Below are positions 52,673 through 60,249 of a DNA stretch of 64,000 bases, piece after piece. Numbering within the stretch: the stretch's first letter is position 1; each line of letters opens with the position of its first letter. The notes beneath the pieces were generated by a model that saw nothing but the letters and a program-made list of their open reading frames with translations, searched no databases and was not told the origin of the DNA. Both the position numbers and the translations under genes were made by a program. Source of the DNA: Phycisphaeraceae bacterium (lineage in GTDB: Bacteria > Planctomycetota > Phycisphaerae > Phycisphaerales > Phycisphaeraceae); the NCBI GenBank assembly GCA_029260615.1, contig JAJDCX010000034.1, forward strand, positions 103,703-167,702, read 5' to 3'.

Positions 52673-53191
52673 ATGGCCAACCGCCGGTTCCACTACGACC
52701 GCGCATTCGAGCACTACCTCCGCGCCAATGCGATCCCCTACATCGCTGTCGATGAAGCCAAGCGTGCGCTGACCCCCGGGCAGCTTGCCGGCACCAAGAT
52801 CAAACTCAAGAGCTTCGACTTCGTCGTCTACTCGAAATCTGGCCGCAACCTCCTTGTCGATGTCAAAGGACGCAAGCACACCGGCAAGACCGGCCGGGCG
52901 TTTCAGAACTGGGTCACCAACGACGACGTCAAGTGCCTACGCAAATGGCAAGGCATCTTCGGCGAAGACTTCGACCCCGCGTTCGCGTTCCTCTTCTGGT
53001 GCGACGCCCAACCCCCCGACGCCCTCTTCCACGAAGTCTTCGAATACAACGAGCGCTGGTATGCCGTGTTGGCTGTACGTCTGTCGGACTACGCCGAACA
53101 CATGCGGCCACGCAGCGCCAAGTGGGATACCGTCAGCCTCCCGGCCAAGGCCTTCGACCAGATCAGCCTGCCGTTGAAAGACTTGCTCTAG
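52673..53191 (+). CDS. HYExAFE family protein
   Basis: The 172-residue protein begins with the family motif (FHYDRAFEHYLRANAIPYIAVDEAKRA), followed by a PD-(D/E)XK-like strand set: SFDFVVYSKSGRNLLVDVKGRKHTGK has the D...VDVKGR arrangement of such nucleases. A Trp/Phe-rich region (FQNWVTNDDVKCLRKWQGIFGEDFDPAFAFLFWC) follows. The family is almost restricted to Planctomycetota. A nuclease role is inferred from the fold pattern only. Start ATG at 52673; a more upstream Met is in frame. Confidence 0.8.
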   Translation: MANRRFHYDRAFEHYLRANAIPYIAVDEAKRALTPGQLAGTKIKLKSFDFVVYSKSGRNLLVDVKGRKHTGKTGRAFQNWVTNDDVKCLRKWQGIFGEDFDPAFAFLFWCDAQPPDALFHEVFEYNERWYAVLAVRLSDYAEHMRPRSAKWDTVSLPAKAFDQISLPLKDLL

Positions 53192-53217
53192 CCGCCCCGC
53201 CAAGGCCTCAAGCCCGG

Positions 53218-53247
53218 TTTTCGCATACCCGATGATATCCCTATAAT
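53218..53247 (+). promoter_or_regulatory. Candidate sigma-70 promoter of the ileS leader
   Basis: A perfect -10 box TATAAT lies at 53242-53247; the -35 (TTTTCG, 53218-53223, 18-base spacer) is weak. A start near 53254 would put only about four bases before the leader peptide ATG at 53258, so the leader would be nearly leaderless. Confidence 0.65.
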
Positions 53248-53257
53248 GCCGACCACG

Positions 53258-53320
53258 ATGAGCGCAGAATTGCCCATTAGCATCGCCCAGATAATCATTC
53301 ACTCTCCCGGAACACGGTAG
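53258..53320 (+). CDS. ileS leader peptide (isoleucine attenuation peptide)
   Basis: A 20-codon reading frame right after the promoter encodes MSAELPISIAQIIIHSPGTR and a TAG stop. Five of its residues are Ile, three in a row (ATA ATC ATT at 53291-53299), so all Ile codons are used. It lies 90 bases before ileS, whose product charges tRNA-Ile. The stop codon (53318-53320) sits inside an RNA arm of the hairpins that follow. This is the classical layout of ribosome-mediated attenuation, in which stalling at Ile codons lets a downstream antiterminator form. The peptide itself needs no function. Confidence 0.82.
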   Translation: MSAELPISIAQIIIHSPGTR

Positions 53321-53377
53321 GGCAAGGCGATCCCCACGATCAAACCAGAAGCCCTGCCCACTAGGCGGGGCTTTTTT
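53282..53377 (+). promoter_or_regulatory. ileS attenuator: alternative hairpins and terminator
   Basis: Four arms are visible. Arm 1 ATCGCC (53282-53287) pairs with GGCGAT (53326-53331). Arm 2 GGTAGGGC (53316-53323) pairs with arm 3 GCCCTGCC (53351-53358), the antiterminator. Arm 3 also pairs with arm 4 GGCGGGGC (53364-53371), followed by six T (53372-53377), the terminator. Arms 2-3 and 3-4 exclude each other. A ribosome at the Ile run would free arm 2; a ribosome at the stop codon would cover arm 2 and favour termination. No T-box motif (AGGGTGGNACCGCG) is seen, so this is leader-peptide control. Confidence 0.8.
53349..53377 (+). terminator. Rho-independent terminator within the ileS leader
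   Basis: Stem AAGCCCTGCC/GGCGGGGCTT with a CACTA loop and a T6 run lies 33 bases before the ileS ATG. Being upstream of the gene, it is the attenuator switch rather than an end signal. Confidence 0.85.
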
Positions 53378-53410
53378 CATAGAACTACTTAGATACAGCT
53401 AGAGACAGCC

Positions 53411-56400
53411 ATGAGCGATCAACAGATGGACCCCCGGGCCGACAAGACGGCCGACAAAAAGACCTACAAGAAGACGCTGAACCTGCCCAAGTCAGCCTTC
53501 CCGATGAAGGCCAATCTCGTGCAGAACGAGCCCGCCAGCCTCAAGCGCTGGGAGAAGATGGGTCTTTACCAGAAGCTCCGTGAGCAGGACCACGCTAACC
53601 CCCGGGGGCGGTACGTCTTCCACGATGGCCCGCCTTACGCTAACGGGTCGATCCACTTGGGGCACCTCTTGAACAAAGTCCTCAAAGACTTCGTTGTGCG
53701 CACCAAGACCATGGCCGGGTACGACGTGCCCTACGTCCCGGGTTGGGATTGCCACGGCCTGCCGATCGAACACAAGGTCATGCAGGAACTCGGCGACAAA
53801 GCAAGAGACATGCAGCCGATCCAGGTCCGCCGAAAGTGCAAGACGTCTGCTGAGAAGTTCGTCAAGCTCCAGAGCGGGCAGATGAAACGGCTGCTGACGC
53901 TGGCTGACTACGCCGACCCGTACCTGACGATGAACCCGGGCTACGAGGGCGCGGTGCTAGAGGTCTTCGCCGACCTGGTCGAGCGCGGCGTGGTCTACCG
54001 CGGGCTCAAGCCCGTGCACTGGTCCATCGAAAACCAGACCGCGCTGGCCGAGGCGGAGCTGGAGTATTACGACCGGGATGATACGAGTGTGTTTGTGAAG
54101 TTTGACCGGGTTGATGGCCGGGGGTCGCTGATGATCTGGACCACCACGCCCTGGACATTGCCCGCCAACCTCGCTGTCGCTGTTCACGAACGGCACGACT
54201 ACGGCGAATACGATCTCAATGGTCAAACCGTCATCGTCGCAGTTGAGTTGGCTAAAAAAGTCCTTAAGACCGATGCCGAGCCCAAGAAAACCTACAAAGG
54301 CAGTGAACTAGTCGGCCTGGAATATAAGCACCCATTCATCGACCGCGTGAGTAAAGTCGTTTCCGCCGACTACGTCACACTCGAAGACGGCACGGGGTTG
54401 GTCCACACCGCGCCCGGGCACGGCGTGGACGATTACCAGACCGGCCTGCGCGAAGGGCTCGATGTCTACTGCCCGGTCCGTGATGACGGCACATTCGACG
54501 ACACCGCCCCCGACTGGCTGCAAGGCATCAACGTCTGGAAAGCAAACGACCTAGTCGTCGATAAATTGCGAGAGAGTGGACACCTCTTCCACGCCGAACA
54601 GTTCACCCACAGCTACCCCCACGACTGGCGGGGCAAGAGCCCGGTCATCTTCCGCGCGACCGAGCAGTGGTTCGTATCAGTTTGTAAGGAATTTAAGCAT
54701 GATCGGGATCCTGAAGGCCTGAAATCCAAATCTTTCATTGAAAGATCATTGAACGAGATTGGCTTTGACAGAGACAATCCTCAGACAGATGCGCAGCATG
54801 AGATCATTGAAGCAGAAGCTCGATACCAGCGGGAGGCGCAAGAGGAATATTCTCGTGGGGAGACCAGGCCATTAGCAGAAAAAGAGAAACGACAGTTCTT
54901 CAAGGAGTTGGGTCCAGAGTTGCAATGGACGCGGGCTGAAGGAGTACGGTTCATCCCCAAATGGGGCCGTAATCGGATGCGTGGCATGCTTGAATCTCGC
55001 CCCGACTGGTGCCTGAGTCGTCAGCGTTCGTGGGGGTTGCCGATCCCCGCGTTCTATCCGCCGGAGGGTGTCGAAGGTGAACCACTGCTCACACCAGCCA
55101 GTACCCATGCTGTCGCGAAGTTGTTCCGTGAGAAGGGCAGTGACGCCTGGTTCGTCGCCCCGCCGGAAGAATTACTCACCCATTACGACCTCGCCAATGA
55201 TAAGGACGCGCCCGTGTGGGTGAAGTCCTGTGGCCTCGGCAAACTTGTCCCGGGGGCGGACATCTTCGATGTCTGGTTCGAGTCCGGCTCGTCCTGGAAC
55301 GCGGTGATGCTGCAGCGAGGATTAGCCAAGCCGGACGATGCGTCATCCGTCACGGACCTTTATCTCGAAGGCTCGGACCAGCACCGGGGGTGGTTCCAGC
55401 TTTCGCTGTTGCCTTGTCTGGGATCACAGGGCAAGCCGCCGTTTGGTGCGGTGCTGACGCACGGGTTCATGGTCGCCAAGGACGGGCGAAAGATGTCCAA
55501 GTCCGGCGGCAACGCGCTGGATGTGGATGTGCTTTTCAAAGACTTTGGCGCGGATGTCTGCCGATGGTGGGTCAGCGGGTTGAATACCGACAACGACATC
55601 AAGGTCGATCTGGAGTTCTTCCGATTGGCTGGGGAAGAGTACCGCAAGGTGCGCAACACCATCAAGTTCCTCTTGAGCAACCTCGACGGGTTTAACTTCA
55701 AGAAAGACAAGACCCGTTTCGAGGAGGACGACGCGGCCAGCATCGACGCCTGGATGACCCATGAAATCATCAAGGTGTCGGACACGGTTCAAGCGGCGTA
55801 TGACGGGTTCCAATTCCGCAAAGCCCACGAGGCGTTGTTTAATTTCTGCAATGAGACGCTCAGCGCGGTGTATCTCACGGCGGTGAAAGATCGTCTGTAT
55901 TGCGATGCCCCCGACAGCCCGCGCCGGCGTAGGACCCAGTCCACGATCTATCGGGCCGCGACGACATTGATCCGCCTGCTTGCACCATTGATGCCACACA
56001 CCGCCGACGAGGCGTGGCGTGCGTTGATGGGCGATCAGGAATCTTGCGTGCATCTTTTGCCGTTCCAGGATGTGGATTGCATGAGACAGATCCCGGTCAG
56101 CCCCAACTGGCAAGCCGTGATGCAGGCGCGCGACCTTTGGTTGAAGTCGATCGAAGAAGCGCGTCAGGCGCAGGGGATCGACAACCCGCTGGATTGCGGG
56201 GTGCGTGTGCCGACGATCAAGGACGTTGCTTGTTCATCGTTTGATTCGACCGACCTGGCCGATCTCTGCGGTGTCAGCCGGTTTGCGTTTGATGATTCGC
56301 TTGATGCGGTTGCTGTGGATGATCTGCGCGATGAGCCGCGTTGTGAGCGTTCCTGGAAGCGTGATGTGACGGTCAAGCCCCGCAGCGACGGGGGAACACT

Positions 56401-56437
56401 ATCGGACCGTGACGCTAAGGCGTTGGGTTTGACCTGA
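53411..56437 (+). CDS. ileS: Isoleucyl-tRNA synthetase
   Basis: IleRS charges tRNA-Ile. The 1008-residue protein has the HIGH motif as HLGH (82-85, in PPYANGSIHLGHLLNKVLKDF), the editing (CP1) domain from about 170 to 390 (LMIWTTTPWTLPANLAV and GTGLVHTAPGHG), WCLSRQRSWGLPIP, and KMSKS at 694-698. A charged insertion of about 75 residues (FKHDRDPEGLKSKSFIERS ... LAEKEKRQFFKELG) interrupts the region before the WCLSRQR motif; its DNA is AT-richer. The C-terminal zinc ribbon of classical IleRS is degenerate (one Cys in PRCERSWK). It is controlled by the leader attenuator upstream. Confidence 0.95.
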   Translation: MSDQQMDPRADKTADKKTYKKTLNLPKSAFPMKANLVQNEPASLKRWEKMGLYQKLREQDHANPRGRYVFHDGPPYANGSIHLGHLLNKVLKDFVVRTKTMAGYDVPYVPGWDCHGLPIEHKVMQELGDKARDMQPIQVRRKCKTSAEKFVKLQSGQMKRLLTLADYADPYLTMNPGYEGAVLEVFADLVERGVVYRGLKPVHWSIENQTALAEAELEYYDRDDTSVFVKFDRVDGRGSLMIWTTTPWTLPANLAVAVHERHDYGEYDLNGQTVIVAVELAKKVLKTDAEPKKTYKGSELVGLEYKHPFIDRVSKVVSADYVTLEDGTGLVHTAPGHGVDDYQTGLREGLDVYCPVRDDGTFDDTAPDWLQGINVWKANDLVVDKLRESGHLFHAEQFTHSYPHDWRGKSPVIFRATEQWFVSVCKEFKHDRDPEGLKSKSFIERSLNEIGFDRDNPQTDAQHEIIEAEARYQREAQEEYSRGETRPLAEKEKRQFFKELGPELQWTRAEGVRFIPKWGRNRMRGMLESRPDWCLSRQRSWGLPIPAFYPPEGVEGEPLLTPASTHAVAKLFREKGSDAWFVAPPEELLTHYDLANDKDAPVWVKSCGLGKLVPGADIFDVWFESGSSWNAVMLQRGLAKPDDASSVTDLYLEGSDQHRGWFQLSLLPCLGSQGKPPFGAVLTHGFMVAKDGRKMSKSGGNALDVDVLFKDFGADVCRWWVSGLNTDNDIKVDLEFFRLAGEEYRKVRNTIKFLLSNLDGFNFKKDKTRFEEDDAASIDAWMTHEIIKVSDTVQAAYDGFQFRKAHEALFNFCNETLSAVYLTAVKDRLYCDAPDSPRRRRTQSTIYRAATTLIRLLAPLMPHTADEAWRALMGDQESCVHLLPFQDVDCMRQIPVSPNWQAVMQARDLWLKSIEEARQAQGIDNPLDCGVRVPTIKDVACSSFDSTDLADLCGVSRFAFDDSLDAVAVDDLRDEPRCERSWKRDVTVKPRSDGGTLSDRDAKALGLT

Positions 56438-56524
56438 CCCGTCTGCTCCAAACCCGTGCCTCGTATTGGCCGATAGCTCGGTAGCGGTGATGCATTTAAC
56501 CTTCGCCGCGACAGGAGCTTCGCT

Positions 56525-56956
56525 ATGGCTGTGACGATCTCGCAACTCCGCCCGGAAGGCTTGCAGGCCGCTATCGACTTTGTAAAGACCACGGGTTGCA
56601 TGCTGGAGCCCGACACGGTCGATCCCCAGGTCAGCCTGATCGCCTGTGACGGCGAAACGATCGTCGCGGCCGTCCTTGGGGCTTACGCCGCCGGGCGGTC
56701 ATGTGAGCTGAACATCTGCCTTGGCAAGATCGACGAGCCCGATCAACTCACCGGGGAACTGATAAATAAGGCTCTGATGAAGGTCAATGGGGCCGGTGTC
56801 CGACGTTGCCGGATCAGTCATCACGGCCGGGACGATCTTCCCGCCGAATGGCCCATCGCCAACTGGACCGATCAAAACCAAGCCGATGCACAGAGCGTTG
56901 CTGGAGCCCAAGCCAAGGCCGAAGACGACACCGACGCGGACACCGAAGCGGCCTGA
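56525..56956 (+). CDS. GNAT-like small protein of unknown function
   Basis: The 143-residue protein shows a GNAT-like order: TISQLRPEGLQAAIDFVKTTGC, strand SLIACDGETIVAAVLGAYAAG, and a C-terminal region with VRRCRISHHGRDDLPAEWPIANW. The acetyl-CoA-binding loop (Q/R-x-x-G-x-G/A) is not clear, so activity is not supported. The tail is acidic and Ala-rich (AKAEDDTDADTEAA). It lies 88 bases after ileS. Confidence 0.55.
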   Translation: MAVTISQLRPEGLQAAIDFVKTTGCMLEPDTVDPQVSLIACDGETIVAAVLGAYAAGRSCELNICLGKIDEPDQLTGELINKALMKVNGAGVRRCRISHHGRDDLPAEWPIANWTDQNQADAQSVAGAQAKAEDDTDADTEAA

Positions 56957-57060
56957 CACGCCCGATAACGCTTGTGCTTGTATGTGGTGCATGGATGCAC
57001 CGTTTAAACCAATTCTCTGTGTTGCGTTTTCGCGACGTGGCGCTTAACCGCAGCCGTCCG

Positions 57061-57930
57061 ATGTTCGATATCCCTAGCAGGATGTCGCATATAAACAACA
57101 ACACGAATGGCCCAGCTCCGCGTGAACCGGGCTCCCACGCACCACCGGACCCTGCTGACCAGTTGGCGCACGAGTTGGCGAATCTGTTGGACGGGTCGCT
57201 GCGTCACTTGGGGCTGGCGATCAATACCCTTAGGGAAACAGACCCGACACCTGCCCCCACCCATAGCGGCCCCGCAAGCCACTCAGACGCAGCAGCAGCC
57301 GACGCTGTCCTGTCCCGGCTGCAGACGACCGACCGGGCGATGCGGCAGATGGCATCGCTGATCCATGCCTGGATGAAGCGGGCCCCGCAGCCGCGTGAGA
57401 TGTTTGACCAATCCCAGACGCTTAGGCAGACACTCGAGCAGGTCATCCAACTGCACCATCCCTCCGCCACACGCCACGAGATCGAGCTTTGCATGACCCT
57501 CGGCGACGACACGGCGGGCCTCCCCTCCGGCCCGATTTTTCCCATCGTCGCCAACGCTCTACGCAACAGCATCGAAGCGATCGCCGACGCCGACCCGCAA
57601 GCCGCACCGAGGCCCCACCGGATCGACATCGCTGTAGTGCTTGAAGCCGACCAGCTCTGCCTGACCGTTAGCGATAACGGGCCGGGCCTGAACCCTTCGA
57701 TGTGTGATGCCCAAGGCCAACTGCGCTTTGGCAGATCAACCAAGGTCAACGGCCACGGCCTGGGCCTGCCGCTGTGCCAGCAGATCGCCGCCGACCTAAA
57801 GGGGACGCTCGAACTAACCTCCCGCCAACCCCACGGCACGCAACTGACGCTGCGCTGCCCAGTAGCAAGCCTGACCACATCCGACAGCCAGACACACCCG
57901 GTGCCCGACACAACCCAAGCCTATCAATAA
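57061..57930 (+). CDS. Soluble histidine kinase without a sensor domain (NtrB-type)
   Basis: The 289-residue kinase has the phosphoacceptor H37 in QLAHELANLLDGSLRHLGLA, the N-box IVANALRNSIEAIA, G1 DNGPGL and G2 GHGLGLPLCQQIA. It lacks a membrane segment and has only about 30 residues before the H-box, so input must come from partner proteins. It ends three bases before the ATG of the NtrC-type regulator that follows, and the two are clearly a pair. Start ATG at 57061; an alternative is at 57082. Confidence 0.85.
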   Translation: MFDIPSRMSHINNNTNGPAPREPGSHAPPDPADQLAHELANLLDGSLRHLGLAINTLRETDPTPAPTHSGPASHSDAAAADAVLSRLQTTDRAMRQMASLIHAWMKRAPQPREMFDQSQTLRQTLEQVIQLHHPSATRHEIELCMTLGDDTAGLPSGPIFPIVANALRNSIEAIADADPQAAPRPHRIDIAVVLEADQLCLTVSDNGPGLNPSMCDAQGQLRFGRSTKVNGHGLGLPLCQQIAADLKGTLELTSRQPHGTQLTLRCPVASLTTSDSQTHPVPDTTQAYQ

Positions 57931-57931
57931 T

Positions 57932-59398
57932 ATGCCAGAACAAGCACGCATCTTGATTGTGGATGACGACCCGATAGTCGCCGACAGCCTCGCGGAGTTT
58001 CTTAGCCGGGAGGGTTATGCCACCGCGACGGCATGTGACGGGCGGGAGGCGCTGACCATGCTCGACGACGCTGCCGAGAAGGCGGGCGGCGGATTTAGCA
58101 TTCTCATTGCCGACATGAACATGCCCCGTTGTGACGGCATGGAACTGCTTAAGGGCATGCGTAAGAACCACGAGTCCGTTGTCCCGATCGTCGTCACAGG
58201 GTTCGGCAAGATCGATTCGGCGGTCGAGGCGGTCAGGCTCGGCGCGGTTGATTACCTCACCAAGCCCGTCGTTGATGATGAGCTCCGGCTCGCGGTGAAT
58301 AAAGCAGTCAATCAGCACACGCTCGTACACGAAAACAAATCCCTGAAGACCCAACTCAGTGAACGCTTTGGGATGGGTAACCTGGTCGGCAACGACTACC
58401 GGATGCAGAAGGTTTATGACCTGGTCGAGACCGTCGCAGAAAGCAAGACCACCGTCCTGGTCTCCGGGGAATCCGGCACGGGCAAGAGCATGGTCGGCCG
58501 GGCGATCCACACCACGAGCCCAAGGTCCGGCGGGCCGTTTATCACCTTCGCCTGCGGTTCGATCCCCGAGACGCTTCTGGAAAGCGAGTTGTTCGGCCAC
58601 GTTAAAGGCGCGTTCACCGGCGCCGATGCCGACAAGGTCGGCAAGTGCCTCGCGGCCGAGGGGGGGACGCTGTTCATCGACGAGATCAACTCCGCTACGC
58701 CTGCGCTGCAACTAAAACTCCTCCGCGTGTTGCAGGAAAAGGCCTTCGAACCCGTCGGCTCAACCGAAACCGTCCACGTCGATGTACGCTTCGTATTGGC
58801 GACCAACCAATCGCTTGCCGAGATGGTTGAAACGGGCCTGTTCCGTGAAGACTTGTACTACCGCATCAACGTGGTGAACATCGCCATGCCCGCGCTTCGA
58901 GAGCGTGGTGGGGATGTGCCTGTCTTGGCTGAACACTTCCTGGAAAAGTACTGCAAGGAGTTGGGCAGGCAGCGTAAGTTCAGCGGCGAGGCGGTCGAGG
59001 CTCTGCGTATCTATACCTGGCCCGGTAACGTCCGCGAGCTTGAAAACGCGGTCGAGCGTGCCGTCGTATTGAGCAAGGCCAACGAGATCCAACTCGACGA
59101 CCTGCCCGAATCCATCATCGCGGTCACACACCCCGGCTCGATCCCTATCGGTTCACGGCCCCACACAACGGGCCAACCCCCGGCTGGGCAACCCGTCATC
59201 CCCGCGCTGGCTGGCGGCTGGAACCCGATGCCTCTGTCCACCGCGCTTGCGGAACCCGAACGCCAGATCATCATCGCCGCGCTGCAGGCCAACGGCTGGA
59301 ACCGCCAGGAAACAGCCCGGCAACTCGACATCAACCGCAGCACGCTCTACAAAAAGATCAAGCAGTACCGTTTGGATGAGCCGGGCATGACTGGTTAA
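57932..59398 (+). CDS. NtrC-family sigma-54-dependent response regulator
   Basis: The 488-residue regulator has a receiver domain (1-125) with acidic patch D11-D13 and phosphoacceptor D61 (SILIADMNMPRCDGME), an AAA+ domain with Walker A GESGTGKS, GAFTGAD (the sigma-54 loop), Walker B LFIDEIN and a late arginine-finger region, and a Fis-type HTH at the end (ETARQLDINRSTLYKKIKQYRL). It is transcribed with the soluble kinase upstream. Targets should be sigma-54 promoters, but none is identifiable nearby. It is one of two sigma-54 activators in the window. Confidence 0.95.
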   Translation: MPEQARILIVDDDPIVADSLAEFLSREGYATATACDGREALTMLDDAAEKAGGGFSILIADMNMPRCDGMELLKGMRKNHESVVPIVVTGFGKIDSAVEAVRLGAVDYLTKPVVDDELRLAVNKAVNQHTLVHENKSLKTQLSERFGMGNLVGNDYRMQKVYDLVETVAESKTTVLVSGESGTGKSMVGRAIHTTSPRSGGPFITFACGSIPETLLESELFGHVKGAFTGADADKVGKCLAAEGGTLFIDEINSATPALQLKLLRVLQEKAFEPVGSTETVHVDVRFVLATNQSLAEMVETGLFREDLYYRINVVNIAMPALRERGGDVPVLAEHFLEKYCKELGRQRKFSGEAVEALRIYTWPGNVRELENAVERAVVLSKANEIQLDDLPESIIAVTHPGSIPIGSRPHTTGQPPAGQPVIPALAGGWNPMPLSTALAEPERQIIIAALQANGWNRQETARQLDINRSTLYKKIKQYRLDEPGMTG

Positions 59399-59431
59399 CG
59401 AAACCAATCGCAATACAAATATTTGCCCCCT

Positions 59432-59463
59432 CCCTCAGCCCCCGGCTCCGCCGGGGGATCGCC
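59432..59463. repeat. Short palindromic intergenic repeat, copy 2 (family A)
   Basis: This copy has the same 8-bp stem CCCCCGGC/GCCGGGGG (59439-59457) as 31191-31222, with loop TCC instead of TTT and the same CCTCAG flank. It lies just after the NtrC-type gene and before the convergent TfoX-like gene, so it could also terminate transcripts. Confidence 0.75.
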
Positions 59464-59467
59464 CCGA

Positions 59468-59770
59468 TCACACCCCAATCGCCCGCTGTGCCCATGCCGC
59501 CAACTCGTCGTGGTTCTCCAACACGCCGACCGGGACCTCGTAGTAGGTCTTGAGTGTCTGCTTGTCGTTGGGTTTAAACGGCTCCATCTCTTGTTCAAGA
59601 TAGGCTGGCCGGGTTACGTCATCGGTCTTGAAGTACAACCGATCGTCGTGGATGATCCCGAAGAACACCTCCCCACAATACAACCCCCATCCGCCGAACA
59701 TGGATCGGCAGGTGATGCCGTCGAGTTGACGCAACTGGTCGAGTGCGAAGTCTTTGAAGGAGTTGTTCAT
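59468..59770 (-). CDS. TfoX N-terminal domain protein
   Basis: The 100-residue protein reads FKDFALDQLRQLDGITCRSMFGGWGLYCGEVFFGIIHDDRLYFKTDD, the TfoX N-terminal pattern ('...r.MFGG.Gly.dg..Fa.i..d.lYlK.d'). It has no C-terminal helix-hairpin domain, so it is the short form found in many bacteria, with uncertain link to competence. The start at the ATG at 59770 fits the family; the frame continues upstream to 59809. Confidence 0.85.
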   Translation of the reverse strand: MNNSFKDFALDQLRQLDGITCRSMFGGWGLYCGEVFFGIIHDDRLYFKTDDVTRPAYLEQEMEPFKPNDKQTLKTYYEVPVGVLENHDELAAWAQRAIGV

Positions 59771-59833
59771 GAATGATGTGTTCGAAATACAAGCCTGAGG
59801 GGAATGCACTTGCCCTGCATTTCTGATCCTGCC

Positions 59834-60190
59834 TTACAGGGCTTTGATATTGTCTCCGTCGGCAGAACCAAATCCGATGACATGAGCATCGCTACTGTAT
59901 GGGTGCTGTACGCGAGCCCACTTAAGTTGACCTCGATCAAATAATTCATTCAATAAGGGCTCTGTCAAGTTATCCAGATTGCAAAAAATTTGGAAATCCG
60001 GAAATTCCTCGTATGTATTTCGGAGGAACCTTAACAGTGCACTGGCACTAAAGTCTCTGCGATTACGCACGTACAATGCGACAGAGAACACAGGCGGAGA
60101 CGAACCTTGATTCACTCCAGCACGCGCTTCAATTACATGATCGGAGTAAAACCATTCATCGCCACGATCTGTTTTCCATTTAGGGGCCAT
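59834..60190 (-). CDS. Small protein of unknown function
   Basis: The 118-residue frame reads KWKTDRGDEWFYSDHVIEARAGVNQGSSPPVFSVALYVRNRRDFSASALLRFLRNTYEEF, a mixed alpha/beta composition with no named domain and no signal peptide. The DNA is AT-richer than its neighbours, which suggests recent arrival. It lies between tfoX-like and murC on the same strand. Confidence that it is coding is moderate. Confidence 0.5.
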   Translation of the reverse strand: MAPKWKTDRGDEWFYSDHVIEARAGVNQGSSPPVFSVALYVRNRRDFSASALLRFLRNTYEEFPDFQIFCNLDNLTEPLLNELFDRGQLKWARVQHPYSSDAHVIGFGSADGDNIKAL

Positions 60191-60249
60191 TATTGTGATC
60201 TAACGTGTAAATTTTCGGCTTGAATCCCTACATGAGCTACTTTAATCAC

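Noticed and set aside
53254..53377. T-box riboswitch upstream of ileS
   Set aside because: The conserved AGGGTGGNACCGCG T-box and stem I are absent; the Ile-rich ORF with competing hairpins explains the region better.
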